Below are positions 14,890 through 24,346 of a stretch of 36,639 bases of DNA, piece after piece (the stretch's first letter is position 1; every line of letters begins with the position of its first letter). Both the position numbers and the translations under genes were made by a program. The DNA lies in contig JASHRF010000022.1 in assembly GCA_030037545.1 (NCBI GenBank), positions 1 through 36,639 of the forward strand, read 5' to 3'. This DNA is from Acidobacteriaceae bacterium (GTDB lineage: Bacteria > Acidobacteriota > Terriglobia > Terriglobales > Acidobacteriaceae). The notes beneath the pieces are model-generated. The model saw only the letters and a program-made list of their open reading frames with translations. It did not search any database and was not told the DNA's origin.

Positions 14890-16005
14890 CTAGCTGCGCC
14901 AGTGCAGCTCGACCGGGCCGTCCACCGGATGCCCAGCCGGGGCGCCTGTCGCTGCTGCGTCCAACCGCGCCTGCTTGAGCGCGAAATACCACTTCGCCGG
15001 CTTGTCGGCGTCGTCAATGAGCATCAGGCTGGGATTGTGCCGCAGACCCTCGGCCTGCTGAATCATCGTCACCTGGTCCTGGCGCACGAACTTCGCACCA
15101 AAGAACTTCGCAATCGGCGTAACCAGTGGCACCCAATAGAAAACATTCCACGCCGCGATCACGTCGATGCGGCAGGTGGCGCTGGTCACGGGCGTGATGG
15201 TCGTCAGGCTCGAGAACCATTTGTCGCCGCAGCGGATGGTTTCCGTGCGCCGGTTGGGCAGCACGAAATCGATGGTCGTCTCCACCGGCTGCCCGTAAAC
15301 GCCGAGCAGCTTGTAGGGCGCGGAGTTGGCGCTGGGCGCATGCGCGCTCATCCTGAAACCCTCGGGGATGGGTTCGAACCGCTTGGTCTTTTCGCGAATG
15401 CTCGAGCGCGAGCGCCACCACCACGCCTGGTGCACGAACGGCCCATGCGCCGGATCCATGAGGCCGATAATGCCGTGATCCACGTTGCAGGGCAAGTTGG
15501 CGGACAAGTGCGCGGTGCGATAGCGCGGCCCGAACTTGGCCAGCTCCGGAACCTTCCTGCGCGGCTGCGCGCCCGGCGAGCGCTTCCCCGAACCGGGACC
15601 GGAAATAAAGACCCACGCGTGCCCGTCGCGCTCCTCGCACGGGAACGCGGTGGCGTAAATGCGCGTGGCATCGAGCCGGTCGGCGCCGGTGAGTGATGGA
15701 ATCAGCGCGCACTGCCCGCTGCACGGCTCGAACTCCCATCCGTGATAGCGGCAGGTCAGATGCTCGCCGTCAAACCACCCGTAGCTGAGCGGAATGCCGC
15801 GGTGCGGGCAACTGTCGCGCATGGCAAAGACGCGCCCGTCGCTGCGCCGTCCCAGCACCAGCGGAATGTCGAGGAGCATGGCCCTGGCCAGCTTGTTACG
15901 CTTCAGCCGCCCTGTGCGCAGTGCCGGGTACCAGTCGTCATAAAGCAGCGTGGCCGCCGGGCCCGCGGTGGTCACGCCGGTTTGGGCGCTGGTCGACTGG
16001 GTCAT
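14890..16005 (-). CDS. Rieske 2Fe-2S ring-hydroxylating oxygenase, alpha-subunit type
   Basis: A 371-residue Rieske non-haem iron oxygenase. The Rieske cluster ligands are Cys66/His68 (CPHRG) and Cys85/His88 (CRYHGWEF). The mononuclear iron site follows in NVDHGIIGLMDPAHGPFVHQAWW, with the expected His pair. The C-terminal half is the START/Bet v1-like catalytic domain (SLTTITPVTSATCRIDVI). The N-terminal stretch LLYDDWYPALRTGRLKRNKLARAMLLDIPLVLGR resembles the pheophorbide a oxygenase/vanillate demethylase branch rather than the biphenyl dioxygenases. No ferredoxin or reductase gene is adjacent, so electron supply must come from elsewhere. The substrate is unknown. The hopanoid enzyme HpnI is encoded close by, but no functional link is shown. 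Confidence 0.9.
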   Translation of the reverse strand: MTQSTSAQTGVTTAGPAATLLYDDWYPALRTGRLKRNKLARAMLLDIPLVLGRRSDGRVFAMRDSCPHRGIPLSYGWFDGEHLTCRYHGWEFEPCSGQCALIPSLTGADRLDATRIYATAFPCEERDGHAWVFISGPGSGKRSPGAQPRRKVPELAKFGPRYRTAHLSANLPCNVDHGIIGLMDPAHGPFVHQAWWWRSRSSIREKTKRFEPIPEGFRMSAHAPSANSAPYKLLGVYGQPVETTIDFVLPNRRTETIRCGDKWFSSLTTITPVTSATCRIDVIAAWNVFYWVPLVTPIAKFFGAKFVRQDQVTMIQQAEGLRHNPSLMLIDDADKPAKWYFALKQARLDAAATGAPAGHPVDGPVELHWRS

Positions 16006-16103
16006 TTGGGACTCACAATAGCATCCCGGACGCGGCGGACGCTAACGCATCCCGGGCAGCGGGGCGGCCAACTCAGAGGCCGCAAACCGAATCCGTGCTC
16101 TCT

Positions 16104-16412
16104 ATGACCATGCAAACGCAATTTTCCGCTTTCCTTTTGGCAGCCGCGCTGGCGTGCGGGCAGGACGTGGCTCTCGCCCAGCAGAATGCCAACAATACAA
16201 ACCCGCAGAACCACAGCGCCAAGCAGGACATGCGCAACGCCGGCCATGACACAAAAAATGCCGCTCGCAACGCGGGCCAGGCGACGAAGAAAGGCGCGAA
16301 GAAGGCCTACAACAAGAGCAAGCCGGGTGCCAAAAGGGCTTACAACAAATCCAAAAACACGACCAAGGGCGCGGTGAAAGGCGGCAAGCAAAGCGGGAAA
16401 AAGCCGCAATAA
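16104..16412 (+). CDS. Small lysine-rich exported protein
   Basis: 102 residues from ATG 16104 (a second ATG at 16110 is equally possible). A signal peptide (MTMQTQFSAFLLAAALACGQDVALAQ) is followed by an Asn/Gln-rich stretch. A strongly basic tail with near-repeats (KKAYNKSKPGAKRAYNKSK, then TKGAVKGGKQSGKKPQ) ends the protein. It has no cysteine in the mature part and no recognised domain. The composition resembles low-complexity cationic or histone-H1-like tails, but the export signal argues for the envelope. There is no clear Shine-Dalgarno. It is divergent from the Rieske gene with about 98 bp between, and convergent with hpnI. I do not recognise its function. Confidence 0.6.
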   Translation: MTMQTQFSAFLLAAALACGQDVALAQQNANNTNPQNHSAKQDMRNAGHDTKNAARNAGQATKKGAKKAYNKSKPGAKRAYNKSKNTTKGAVKGGKQSGKKPQ

Positions 16413-16420
16413 GACAATTC

Positions 16421-16497
16421 ACAGTTCGGAGTTCATAGTTCGTAGTCCCCGGCGGCGAAGGCAAGCCCGGTGACTGTGAACTACGAACTATGAACTC
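16421..16497. repeat. Heptad repeats forming a perfect 18-bp inverted repeat at the hpnI stop
   Basis: The left arm GAGTTCATAGTTCGTAGT (16429-16446) and the right arm ACTACGAACTATGAACTC (16480-16497) are perfectly complementary around a 33-base loop. Both arms are made of 7-nt units (TTCACAG, TTCGGAG, TTCATAG, TTCGTAG). The right arm encodes the last residues and the stop codon of HpnI (RVHSS-stop). It lies in a convergent gap, so it could act as a terminator on both strands. Confidence 0.85.
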
Positions 16498-17710
16498 TTT
16501 CCAGCCGCCCCTTGCGCAGCACGAAGCGCTCGCCGCGCCAGACAATGGTGTTTCCGGCAAAGCCTGCGATCCAGAGACCCATGGCCATGAGATCGCGCGC
16601 GGGCAGCAGCCATAGATATGCAAGCACCTGGCGGTCGGCGAGAACCTCGGTGCCCACCGTCATGGCTAGCGAGAGGCGCAGAAAGAAGCTGAGCGCCAGC
16701 AGCCATAGGCTGACCGGGCTGATGCCGCTGGCTATCACATTGAGTAGCGCCCAGCCCAGGCCGTGGGTGAAGATCAGTCCCGCGTAGCCGCCGGGGCGCG
16801 CGTCGCGCACCGTGCGCAGCCAGCGCAACTGGTGATCGAAAAAGCCGCGCCAGCCGTAAGCGGGCACGCTGGTTTCCACTACCTCCGGCGCAATTTCCAC
16901 TCCAAATCCGGCGCGGGCAATGCGCGCTCCCAGCTCGTAATCATCGGCAAGCTGATCGACAAGCGGGAGTAAGCCGCCAGTCGCATCCAGCGCCTCGCGG
17001 CGCACACCGAGCGTGGAGCCCAGACCGTAATGCAATCCGCCTTCGATCATGCGCGACATGAGCACGCCGGCCATGAAATCGGTGGCTACGCCCAGCGCCT
17101 CAAAATGCGAAGGCAGCCCGTCGCGAAAAATCGACCCATGCGCGTGTCCACGATAAAGCGCCGTAACCAGGCCAACTGGGGCTCGATTTGCAGTCTCTCG
17201 CTCGGAGGGCGCGAAGCCTGCCATCACCCGCTCCAGATAGCGCGGCCCGACCGTGATGTCGGAGTCGTTAATGAGCAGGAAATCGTAACGCGCATGTTCG
17301 GCAAGCTGCGCCAGCGTGCTTACCTTGCCGTTGGTTCCCAGGCGTTGCACGCACTCGACCAGCCGGATGGGAATCTCAGGAAATTCCCGCTCCAGCAGTG
17401 CCACGGCAGCCGCCGCCGGATCGGCCCGCGAGGAGACGCCAAAGAGCAGCTCGAATTCGCCGGGATAATTCTGCCGGGCATGGCTGCGAAAGGCATCCAT
17501 CATGCCGGGGTCGAGACCCTTGAGCGATTTGAGAAGGCTGACGCCGGGCGACCAGCCCGCGGCGGCAAAGCGCGCCGCCTGCGCACGCGCTTTGCCGCGG
17601 CTGAACAGGTAGGCGCGCGCCGCCACCAGCGCCAGCAGAAAGTAGATGATTCCCGCCACGGCCAGGGCCGTCGTCACGATCTCTGCGGCCAGAGCCAGGG
17701 TGTGCGGCAT
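16481..17710 (-). CDS. hpnI: Hopanoid-associated glycosyltransferase HpnI (ceramide-glucosyltransferase-like)
   Basis: A 409-residue membrane GT-A fold glycosyltransferase (GT21-like). It has an N-terminal membrane segment (about 9-32) and the catalytic region with GVSLLKSLKGLDPGMMDAFRSHARQNYPGEFELLFGV. The metal-binding NDSDITV, the catalytic DDYELGARI and the FFDHQLRWLRTVR (QxxRW) motifs follow, then several C-terminal membrane helices. This is the order seen in HpnI, which adds N-acetylglucosamine to bacteriohopanetetrol in BHT-glucosamine synthesis. Other hpn genes are not in the window. Start: ATG 17710; an in-frame TTG at 17728 is possible and neither has a good ribosome-binding site. 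The last codons lie in an inverted repeat. Distinguishing HpnI from other GT21 lipids is a family-level judgement. Confidence 0.85.
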   Translation of the reverse strand: MPHTLALAAEIVTTALAVAGIIYFLLALVAARAYLFSRGKARAQAARFAAAGWSPGVSLLKSLKGLDPGMMDAFRSHARQNYPGEFELLFGVSSRADPAAAAVALLEREFPEIPIRLVECVQRLGTNGKVSTLAQLAEHARYDFLLINDSDITVGPRYLERVMAGFAPSERETANRAPVGLVTALYRGHAHGSIFRDGLPSHFEALGVATDFMAGVLMSRMIEGGLHYGLGSTLGVRREALDATGGLLPLVDQLADDYELGARIARAGFGVEIAPEVVETSVPAYGWRGFFDHQLRWLRTVRDARPGGYAGLIFTHGLGWALLNVIASGISPVSLWLLALSFFLRLSLAMTVGTEVLADRQVLAYLWLLPARDLMAMGLWIAGFAGNTIVWRGERFVLRKGRLERVHSS

Positions 17711-17743
17711 AAGCGTTAGTTTAGCCAACGGAGCAGGCGGATG

Positions 17744-17805
17744 TGTTCACAGTTCGTACCTTCGAGCAGCCAGAAACTTCGAACTGAGAACTGTGAACTG
17801 ACAGG
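17744..17805. repeat. Heptad repeat hairpin after the first permease gene
   Basis: TTCACAGTTCGTAC near 17749-17762 pairs with GAACTGAGAACTGTGAA at about 17781-17797, built from 7-nt units (ACTGAGA, ACTGTGA, ACTGACA). It begins within a few bases of the stop codon at 17808-17810 on the leftward strand. A terminator or mRNA-end role is possible. Confidence 0.7.
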
Positions 17806-17807
17806 CT

Positions 17808-19067
17808 TTACTCGTACCGCAGCGCCTCGATGGGGTCCATGGACGCTGCTTTCCACGCCGGATAGATCCCGAACACCAGGCCGATGCAGCAGGAAACGGC
17901 AAACGCAACCACCACCCACAACGGCGAGAGGGCAGCGTGAAGGAACGATACCGCGTAGTGCAGGATAAGCGTGAACAGCGCTCCGGTGACGATGCCCAAC
18001 AGGCCGCCCACCATGCACAGCGTGACCGCTTCGAGCGTGAATTGCAGCAGAATGTTGCTGCGGGTTGCGCCGATCGCCTTGCGCACGCCGATCTCGCGCG
18101 TGCGTTCGGTCACGCTCACCAGCATGATGTTCATCACCCCCACGCCGCCCACTATCAGCCCCACGCAGGAAACCGAAACCATGAACAGAAACAGTCCCGC
18201 GGTGATCGAATTCCAAAGCCGCATCAGTGCGTCGGGACTGAAGATGGCAAAGTTATCGTCCTGGCTGGTGCGCAGGCCGCGCAGCACGCGCAGCCGCTCG
18301 CGCACCTCTTCGGTCACCAGTTCCTTGTTGGCCGGGTCGTCGTATTTCACCACGATCCAGTAGTCGGTGATCTCGGGATGAATCTTGTGAAAGGTTTCGA
18401 GTGGGAAGAAGGCCTGATTGTCCGCCGTGTTGCGTCCGCTGCCGAAGGGCTGCGGCTGAAGGTCCAGCACCCCAATCACGGTAAACACATCGCCCTCGCA
18501 TTCCACGTCCTTGCCGATCGGCGATTCATCGGGAAAAAGGTCCTCCGCGGAGTCGTGCCCCAGGATCACCACATTGGCCCGCCGCTGCTCCTCGGATTCG
18601 GTCCACATGCGGCCCGCGGTCAGATTCACCTGCTGCACCTTGGTTACTTCCGTGGTGACGCCAGTGAGAATTGTATTTTCAATCTTGTGCGTGCCGGCTT
18701 TCATCGAAACGCTGCCCAGACCGGTCTGAAAGTTCTGGTATTGCAGTTCGGCGTCCACCGCCACCACGTGGGGCAGGCTGCGCAACGCAAGGCCCTCTTC
18801 AAGGGTAACCTTCTTGCGGTTCAGCTCCTCGGTGGTGGGCCGATGACCGAAAGGCTCATATTGAAAAATCCACAGGTCGTTGGTGCCTAGCGTGTTCACC
18901 CAACGGGCGATGTTGCTGTTGAGGCCGTTGATGGCCGAGGAGATCAGGATCACGGTGGCGATGCCGATCAAAATGCCCAGAATGGTAAGCCCGGAGCGCA
19001 GCTTGTTTTTGCGCAGCGTGTCCAGCGCCAGCTTGACGGCTTCACGGGTTTGAGTAATGGCCAGCAT
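17808..19067 (-). CDS. MacB/FtsX-family ABC transporter permease (1)
   Basis: A 419-residue permease. The N-terminal membrane helix (LRSGLTILGILIGIATVILISSAINGL, about 23-49) leads into the periplasmic MacB_PCD domain (about 50-285: SLPHVVAVDAELQYQ..., VNLTAGRMWTESEE, NVVILGHDSAEDLFP, PIGKDVECEGDVFTVIGVL). Three C-terminal helices of the FtsX domain follow, with the signature NIMLVSVTERTREIGVRKAIGATRSNILLQFTLEA. These proteins work with a separate ATPase and often an MFP adaptor in efflux or lipoprotein/signal export; neither is encoded here. It starts 22 bp behind the second permease, so the two are likely co-translated and may pair as a heterodimer. The gap is made of heptad repeat sequence without a strong ribosome-binding site. 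Confidence 0.92.
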   Translation of the reverse strand: MLAITQTREAVKLALDTLRKNKLRSGLTILGILIGIATVILISSAINGLNSNIARWVNTLGTNDLWIFQYEPFGHRPTTEELNRKKVTLEEGLALRSLPHVVAVDAELQYQNFQTGLGSVSMKAGTHKIENTILTGVTTEVTKVQQVNLTAGRMWTESEEQRRANVVILGHDSAEDLFPDESPIGKDVECEGDVFTVIGVLDLQPQPFGSGRNTADNQAFFPLETFHKIHPEITDYWIVVKYDDPANKELVTEEVRERLRVLRGLRTSQDDNFAIFSPDALMRLWNSITAGLFLFMVSVSCVGLIVGGVGVMNIMLVSVTERTREIGVRKAIGATRSNILLQFTLEAVTLCMVGGLLGIVTGALFTLILHYAVSFLHAALSPLWVVVAFAVSCCIGLVFGIYPAWKAASMDPIEALRYE

Positions 19068-19073
19068 TTTTCA

Positions 19074-19089
19074 GTTCAAAGCTCGCAGT

Positions 19090-19101
<12 letters not shown>
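19074..19101. repeat. Heptad repeats in the 22-bp gap between the two permease genes
   Basis: The plus strand reads CAGTTCA-AAGCTCG-CAGTTCA-CAGTTCC, four 7-nt units. They cover the last codons and stop (TGA at 19090-19092) of the second permease and the region just before the ATG of the first permease at 19067, where a ribosome-binding site would be expected. Confidence 0.65.
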
Positions 19102-20316
<1,215 letters not shown>

Positions 20317-20642
20317 GGTTCTACTCTGACCGGGGCGTGATGGCCGGGCTTTCTCGCGCCCATGCGTCTGGATGTCCCAGGGCTCGATGCGGAAACCTGG
20401 GAAACCACGCGTCTTTACGGTCGCGGTACTACCAGTGTACGGAATTCGCGGCCCCCGCGCTTGCCCTGGGTAGCCTCTCAGCCGGCAGGATTACGATACG
20501 CTTCAGAAGTGCGGCCGGTTCCACCAGTGACACCAAGATCTTCCCGGCCCCGCCCTTGCGAGTTTCTTCTGTCGCAAAGCGGGAGGCCGCAAAGTCTGTC
20601 GTCTAAAGGGTCCGCGTTCAGCTCGGCAACACAGATGGGTAA
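20317..20642. other. Intergenic region upstream of the permease pair
   Basis: 326 bp with no credible gene. It must contain the promoter of the leftward permease pair and the end of the dut transcript. I saw no clear -35/-10 pair. Palindromic TACTACCAGTGTA-like and GTACTACCAGTGTAC sequences near 20426-20440 are the only symmetric motifs noted. Confidence 0.4.
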
Positions 20643-21077
20643 CTACTGGCCGGAGCTGCCGAACCCCTTCCCGGCGCGTGCCGAGACTTTCAGCCTTTCC
20701 ACCTCCTCGACTGACCCCGTCAGCACCGGAACCGGAATCATCTGCGCGATCTTGTCGCCGGCCTGGAGCTCCAGGGCGGCATCGCCGAGGTTGGTCATCA
20801 GCACCAGGATTTCGCCGCGGTAGCCGGCATCGATGACGCCGCCGGTGGTGGCGATGCCGCGCGCCGCCAGCGACGAGCGATCGCGCACCAGCAGCCCCAG
20901 CGGCGCGCCGCTGCGCGGATCGCGGGCCTCCACGGCAATTCCGGTGCGCACCCGCACCGTAGCGCGCGGGGCCAGCAGCGATGCTTCCAGCGCGAACAGA
21001 TCGTAGCCCAGATCTTCGCCGGGATGCGCAACCACGGGCAGCCGCGCGCCCGCTTCCAATCGTTTGACTCGCAGCAT
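20643..21077 (-). CDS. dut: Deoxyuridine 5'-triphosphate nucleotidohydrolase (dUTPase)
   Basis: A 144-residue trimeric dUTPase that hydrolyses dUTP to dUMP and pyrophosphate, keeping uracil out of DNA and supplying dTMP synthesis. Conserved motifs are all present: motif 1 as DLGYDLFALE, motif 2 as RDRSSLAARG, motif 3 as GVIDAGYRGEILVLMTN with the catalytic Asp and Tyr, motif 4 as GDKIAQMIPVPV and motif 5 as RAGKGFGSSGQ at the C-terminus. The ATG at 21077 is chosen because the protein then begins with the family's usual first strand (LRVKRLEAGARLP). In-frame codons upstream would add 30 non-family residues. Length is normal. Confidence 0.95.
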   Translation of the reverse strand: MLRVKRLEAGARLPVVAHPGEDLGYDLFALEASLLAPRATVRVRTGIAVEARDPRSGAPLGLLVRDRSSLAARGIATTGGVIDAGYRGEILVLMTNLGDAALELQAGDKIAQMIPVPVLTGSVEEVERLKVSARAGKGFGSSGQ

Positions 21078-21324
21078 GGAATCGATCGTAACAGGGTAGG
21101 CGGAGATGCCTGCGCCATCCCCTTGAGAAACAACGGAGTCCGTGGGACTACGTGCCTGGGGATGCAAGGAAGGAGTGCTGCAGTGTTTTCACCACCGGGC
21201 AATCCGCTGTTCAGCGGCCCTTGCCGGAATTCGAAAAAAAGAGGGGAAGGCGGAACCCTTACGCCTTCCCCGGTTGCAAAGGCGAATTTAAAATCCGGCG
21301 CCAGCTCGCAGGCCGCAGCCCCGC

Positions 21325-21726
21325 TTACTGGCCGAGCAGCGCGATCTGTTGCGCCGCAGGAATATGTTCCATGTACTTCTTGTCGATCCGGTGGGTGGTC
21401 ATGGAACCGAACCGCACGTTGCGCAGCAGGTAACCCTGTCCGGTCACGTCGAAGGTGAGAACAACGCGATAATCGCGGACACTGCCGTCGCCGGGAACCA
21501 GTATCCATGCGAAGCCATGGCCGGCGCCGTTCAGCCACAGGATCTCGTTGTTGTTGTCTTCGTACACCCGGTAGGCGCCTGCCGGGCATGTCTTGCCGGC
21601 CGCTACAAAGTTGAAGGGGATATTCACGAGGTGAGCTTGGGTTGCTGCCACCGCCGGTTGCGTAGCAAAAGCTGCGATTGCCAGTGCCATCGGGGCCAGA
21701 ACGAGAGATTTGAAGTTGATCCGCAT
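21325..21726 (-). CDS. Small secreted protein of an acidobacterial 'PF.F..GK..PAG.Y' family
   Basis: 133 residues. The start at 21726 has an excellent AGGAGGT 7 bases upstream and gives a signal peptide (MRINFKSLVLAPMALAIAAFATQPAVAA). The mature part HLVNIPFNFVAAGKTCPAGAYRVYEDNNNEILWLNG is a pattern seen in many small secreted acidobacterial proteins of unknown function, probably a beta-sandwich. The downstream core VVLTFDVTGQGYLLRNVRFGSMTTHRI contains the usual basic and aromatic residues. It follows the winged-helix/AAA regulator gene by 64 bp in the same direction. Family recognition is from pattern only. Confidence 0.85.
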   Translation of the reverse strand: MRINFKSLVLAPMALAIAAFATQPAVAATQAHLVNIPFNFVAAGKTCPAGAYRVYEDNNNEILWLNGAGHGFAWILVPGDGSVRDYRVVLTFDVTGQGYLLRNVRFGSMTTHRIDKKYMEHIPAAQQIALLGQ

Positions 21727-21790
21727 GGTGTTGACCTCCTGCCTGAAACACACCTTAGCCATGCGGAAAAATAAAGTCGTTAAATCGCCG

Positions 21791-23647
21791 TCAAGAAATT
21801 GTCAAACTTTCTGGCCGTCTTCTTTCACGTTTGAAAGTCTTGCCAGGCGCGGGCGCCTGGAGAACCTGGAGCGCGCCGAGTTCCTGGCGCAGCGCGCGCG
21901 CTTCGTCCTGCGCTTCGGCGTGGTGGTCGGCGATGCGCAGCGCGCGCTCCAGCAGCTCCGCGGCCTCGGCCTGCGCGTGGCGTTCCCGCGCATATTGAGC
22001 GGCGGCGCGCAGCGCGCCCGCGCCGCGTTGCCAGCTTCCCGCGGCTTCGTAGTGCATGGCCATCTCGCGGGCTACGTGAGCCTCGCGCCCGGCAAAAAGC
22101 TGTCCCAGCCGCTCCGCGATGCGAATATGCCCGCGCGCCCGCCGCGCAGCACCTTGCCGCTGCCACAGCACCTCGCGATAAATGCCGTGACTGAAGGCAT
22201 AGAACGCCGACAAACTGCCGTCGGGAAGCTCATCCTGGCCGGCTTGCAGAACAAAATGCGCCTTGCGGGCCAACTGTTCGCACGCCTCCTCGGTTTCATT
22301 GCTCTCCTTTGCAAGCGCGGCGGCCACGGCCCATGCCGGAAACGCGACACTCATCAGGCTGCCAGCTTCGAGCAGGCGCTGTTCTTCCGCCGTGAGCCTT
22401 TCGATCTCGAGCTCCACCATCTGCACCAGCTCGTCGGGAATGCCGGCCGTGCTTTCGTCAAAGTCCGGCGCCAGCTCCCACGGTGCTGCTGCGGTGCGCT
22501 GCACCAGCAGTCCCTGTGCGATGAGATGGTTGAGAATGGCGATGGTAAAAAGCGGATTGCCCTCGGAGCGCCGGAAAATGAAGGCCGCCAGCCGCGGCAG
22601 CAGCGACTCCTGTTTCAGCTCGCACGCCAGCAGTTCAAGAACGGCGCTTTTGCTCAGTGGCGTCAGCGCCAGCTCCGCGCACGCGTGTTTCAGCAGTAGA
22701 TCGTGGCGGAGCTGTTTCAGCTCGCCGGCCGCGCTGCGCGGGCGGAAGGTGACCACCACCATGAGCTGCGCTGGCGCGCGCCGCCGCGCCAGCGCCGACA
22801 CAAGGTTGAGCGTGGCGCCGTCGGCCCATTGCAGGTCTTCCAACACCAGAAGCAGCGGCCCGGCTGCGGCCAATTCCTCCAGCGCCGCGCACAGGTTCCC
22901 AGGCATCAGCTCGCGGCCGACCGCTTCGAGCGTGGGGTCCCCAACGACAGGTCCACGTCCCTGCGCTGCTCCGTAGCGTCCCAGCGGAACCAGCCACTCC
23001 GGCGCCAGACGCGCCAGCGCCTGGCACGCCGCCTCTCCATGCGGCGAAGCGCACAATCCGCTCAGCGCTTCCAGCACCGGATAGAACAGTTCCCTCTCCA
23101 GTCCCGGGACGCATTGGCCGCGCGCCACAGCCATCGACTCGTCCGCCTGGCGGGCCAGCGCATCGGTCAGCGCCGTCTTCCCGATCCCTGCCTCGCCGCT
23201 CAGGAAAACTATCGAGCGCTCGCCGCTTGCGACCCGCGGAAGCTCCGCATTGAGGCGCGCCAGCTCTCGATCGCGTCCCACCAGGCGCGGCAATTCCACA
23301 GCCGGGACGGGCACGGGCTTTGAACGGCCGCGCTGCGCAGATCCCTCCGTCACCGGCGCCACAAAACAATAGCCGCGCTTGGGCAGCGTCTGGATGAAGC
23401 GCGGCTGGCCGGCGTCGTCGCCCAGGATCTTGCGCAGCTCCAGCATGTAGGTGCGCAGCACCTGGGGCTGCACAAACGTCTCCGGCCACAGCGCATCGAG
23501 CAGCTCGTCGTGGGTGATCAGCCGGCCCGGATTATCGACCAGGTAACGCAACACCGCAAAGGGCTTGGGTTGCAGGGCGATCTGCGCGCTCCCGATCCAC
23601 AGGCATTCATTGGCGGTATCCAGCACAAACGAGCCAAACTGCTTCAA
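21791..23647 (-). CDS. Winged-helix DNA-binding/AAA ATPase transcriptional regulator
   Basis: A 618-residue regulator with a Trans_reg_C (OmpR/PhoB/CadC-type) winged helix at 1-98: CLWIGSAQIALQPKPFAVLRYLVDNPGRLITHDELLDALWPE...VLRTYMLELRKILGD...FIQTLPKRGYCF. A STAND/AAA ATPase follows, with LVGRDRELARL at about 122, Walker A GEAGIGKTAL (151-160) and Walker B LLLVLEDLQWAD (265-276). The C-terminal part is helical, alanine-rich and probably TPR-like (QYARERHAQAEAAELLERALRIA). There is no receiver domain, membrane segment or known ligand motif. Such proteins resemble AfsR/CadC-AAA regulators of acidobacteria. The C-terminus is shorter than many relatives (800-1,000 residues) and ends in a charged tail. 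Its neighbours suggest no target beyond the adjacent secreted protein. Confidence 0.88.
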   Translation of the reverse strand: MKQFGSFVLDTANECLWIGSAQIALQPKPFAVLRYLVDNPGRLITHDELLDALWPETFVQPQVLRTYMLELRKILGDDAGQPRFIQTLPKRGYCFVAPVTEGSAQRGRSKPVPVPAVELPRLVGRDRELARLNAELPRVASGERSIVFLSGEAGIGKTALTDALARQADESMAVARGQCVPGLERELFYPVLEALSGLCASPHGEAACQALARLAPEWLVPLGRYGAAQGRGPVVGDPTLEAVGRELMPGNLCAALEELAAAGPLLLVLEDLQWADGATLNLVSALARRRAPAQLMVVVTFRPRSAAGELKQLRHDLLLKHACAELALTPLSKSAVLELLACELKQESLLPRLAAFIFRRSEGNPLFTIAILNHLIAQGLLVQRTAAAPWELAPDFDESTAGIPDELVQMVELEIERLTAEEQRLLEAGSLMSVAFPAWAVAAALAKESNETEEACEQLARKAHFVLQAGQDELPDGSLSAFYAFSHGIYREVLWQRQGAARRARGHIRIAERLGQLFAGREAHVAREMAMHYEAAGSWQRGAGALRAAAQYARERHAQAEAAELLERALRIADHHAEAQDEARALRQELGALQVLQAPAPGKTFKRERRRPESLTIS

Positions 23648-24346
23648 GGCGATTCAACCTCCGGAGATTGACTACAGTTCTCCTCAGGCACGCCGCGTTC
23701 CTCGCCGCGGCCTGGTAGATGCCGGGAAATTGTTGCAACCAATTGAGAGCGTGCTGTCGCCGGAACGCGCGCGACATCGGGGACGTCCACTGACGGACAC
23801 GCGTGTTCCGGATTGAACACGCCGGCTCCTCTGGAGCGTGCCTCTCAAGAAGAGCATACTCCAATGGCGCGCTGCGCTCCCAGAACCGCGGATGAGCCCC
23901 GGGCCAGACGGGCGGATGAGCGAATTAGCCTGTTACCATCACTTGCAAGCCACCTTACTCTTCCAGTTCGGTATCTTCTGGCGCATCGGTCGGGCTCGAA
24001 AACTCCGCGACAATTACCGGTTGACTCAAGACTACCCCGCCACCGGCGGATAGGAAGCATTGGGTTTAATCTCCATGGGCGCCCCGATGAATTTGCCGGT
24101 AATCGGCATCCAATCAACAGGATGACTCTGCACAGCCCTGCCCTGCGCTCTCCTTGCTGCGCAAGCGGCCTTTTGCACAGCAGATTATGATGGGACGGAG
24201 GGCCGGGAAAGCATGGGAGCCCTCCTGAGCGCGTCCCCTTCGGCTGCTCGTGGATTATTTTGCCCACCGGCCTCGACTAGAGCGGAAGGCTCGGAGAATG
24301 CCCACACACCGGTGTATTTGGCGCGATCTTTGATCTTGGAGCGGGA
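23648..24346. other. Long intergenic region between regulator and TPR gene
   Basis: 699 bp between two divergently transcribed genes, with no convincing coding content: frames here are short and have low-complexity translations. A GTGTTC-CGGATT-GAACAC dyad lies at 23803-23820 and may be an operator for the regulator gene. Promoters for both genes must lie here, but I could not place them. Confidence 0.45.
23803..23820. promoter_or_regulatory. Dyad GTGTTC-N6-GAACAC, possible operator
   Basis: A perfect 6-bp dyad with a 6-bp spacer (GTGTTC at 23803-23808, GAACAC at 23815-23820), about 155 bp upstream of the regulator's start codon. It is a reasonable binding site for a dimeric regulator. No other copy was noticed in the window. 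Confidence 0.3.

Noticed and set aside
15362..15376. GGGTTCGAACC, resembling a tRNA T-arm
   Set aside because: It lies within the Rieske coding sequence and no acceptor stem, D-arm or anticodon arm surrounds it.
23813..24267. Overlapping frames on both strands in the long intergenic region
   Set aside because: Arg/Pro/Ser-rich translations, no initiation signal and no domain; the region looks regulatory.
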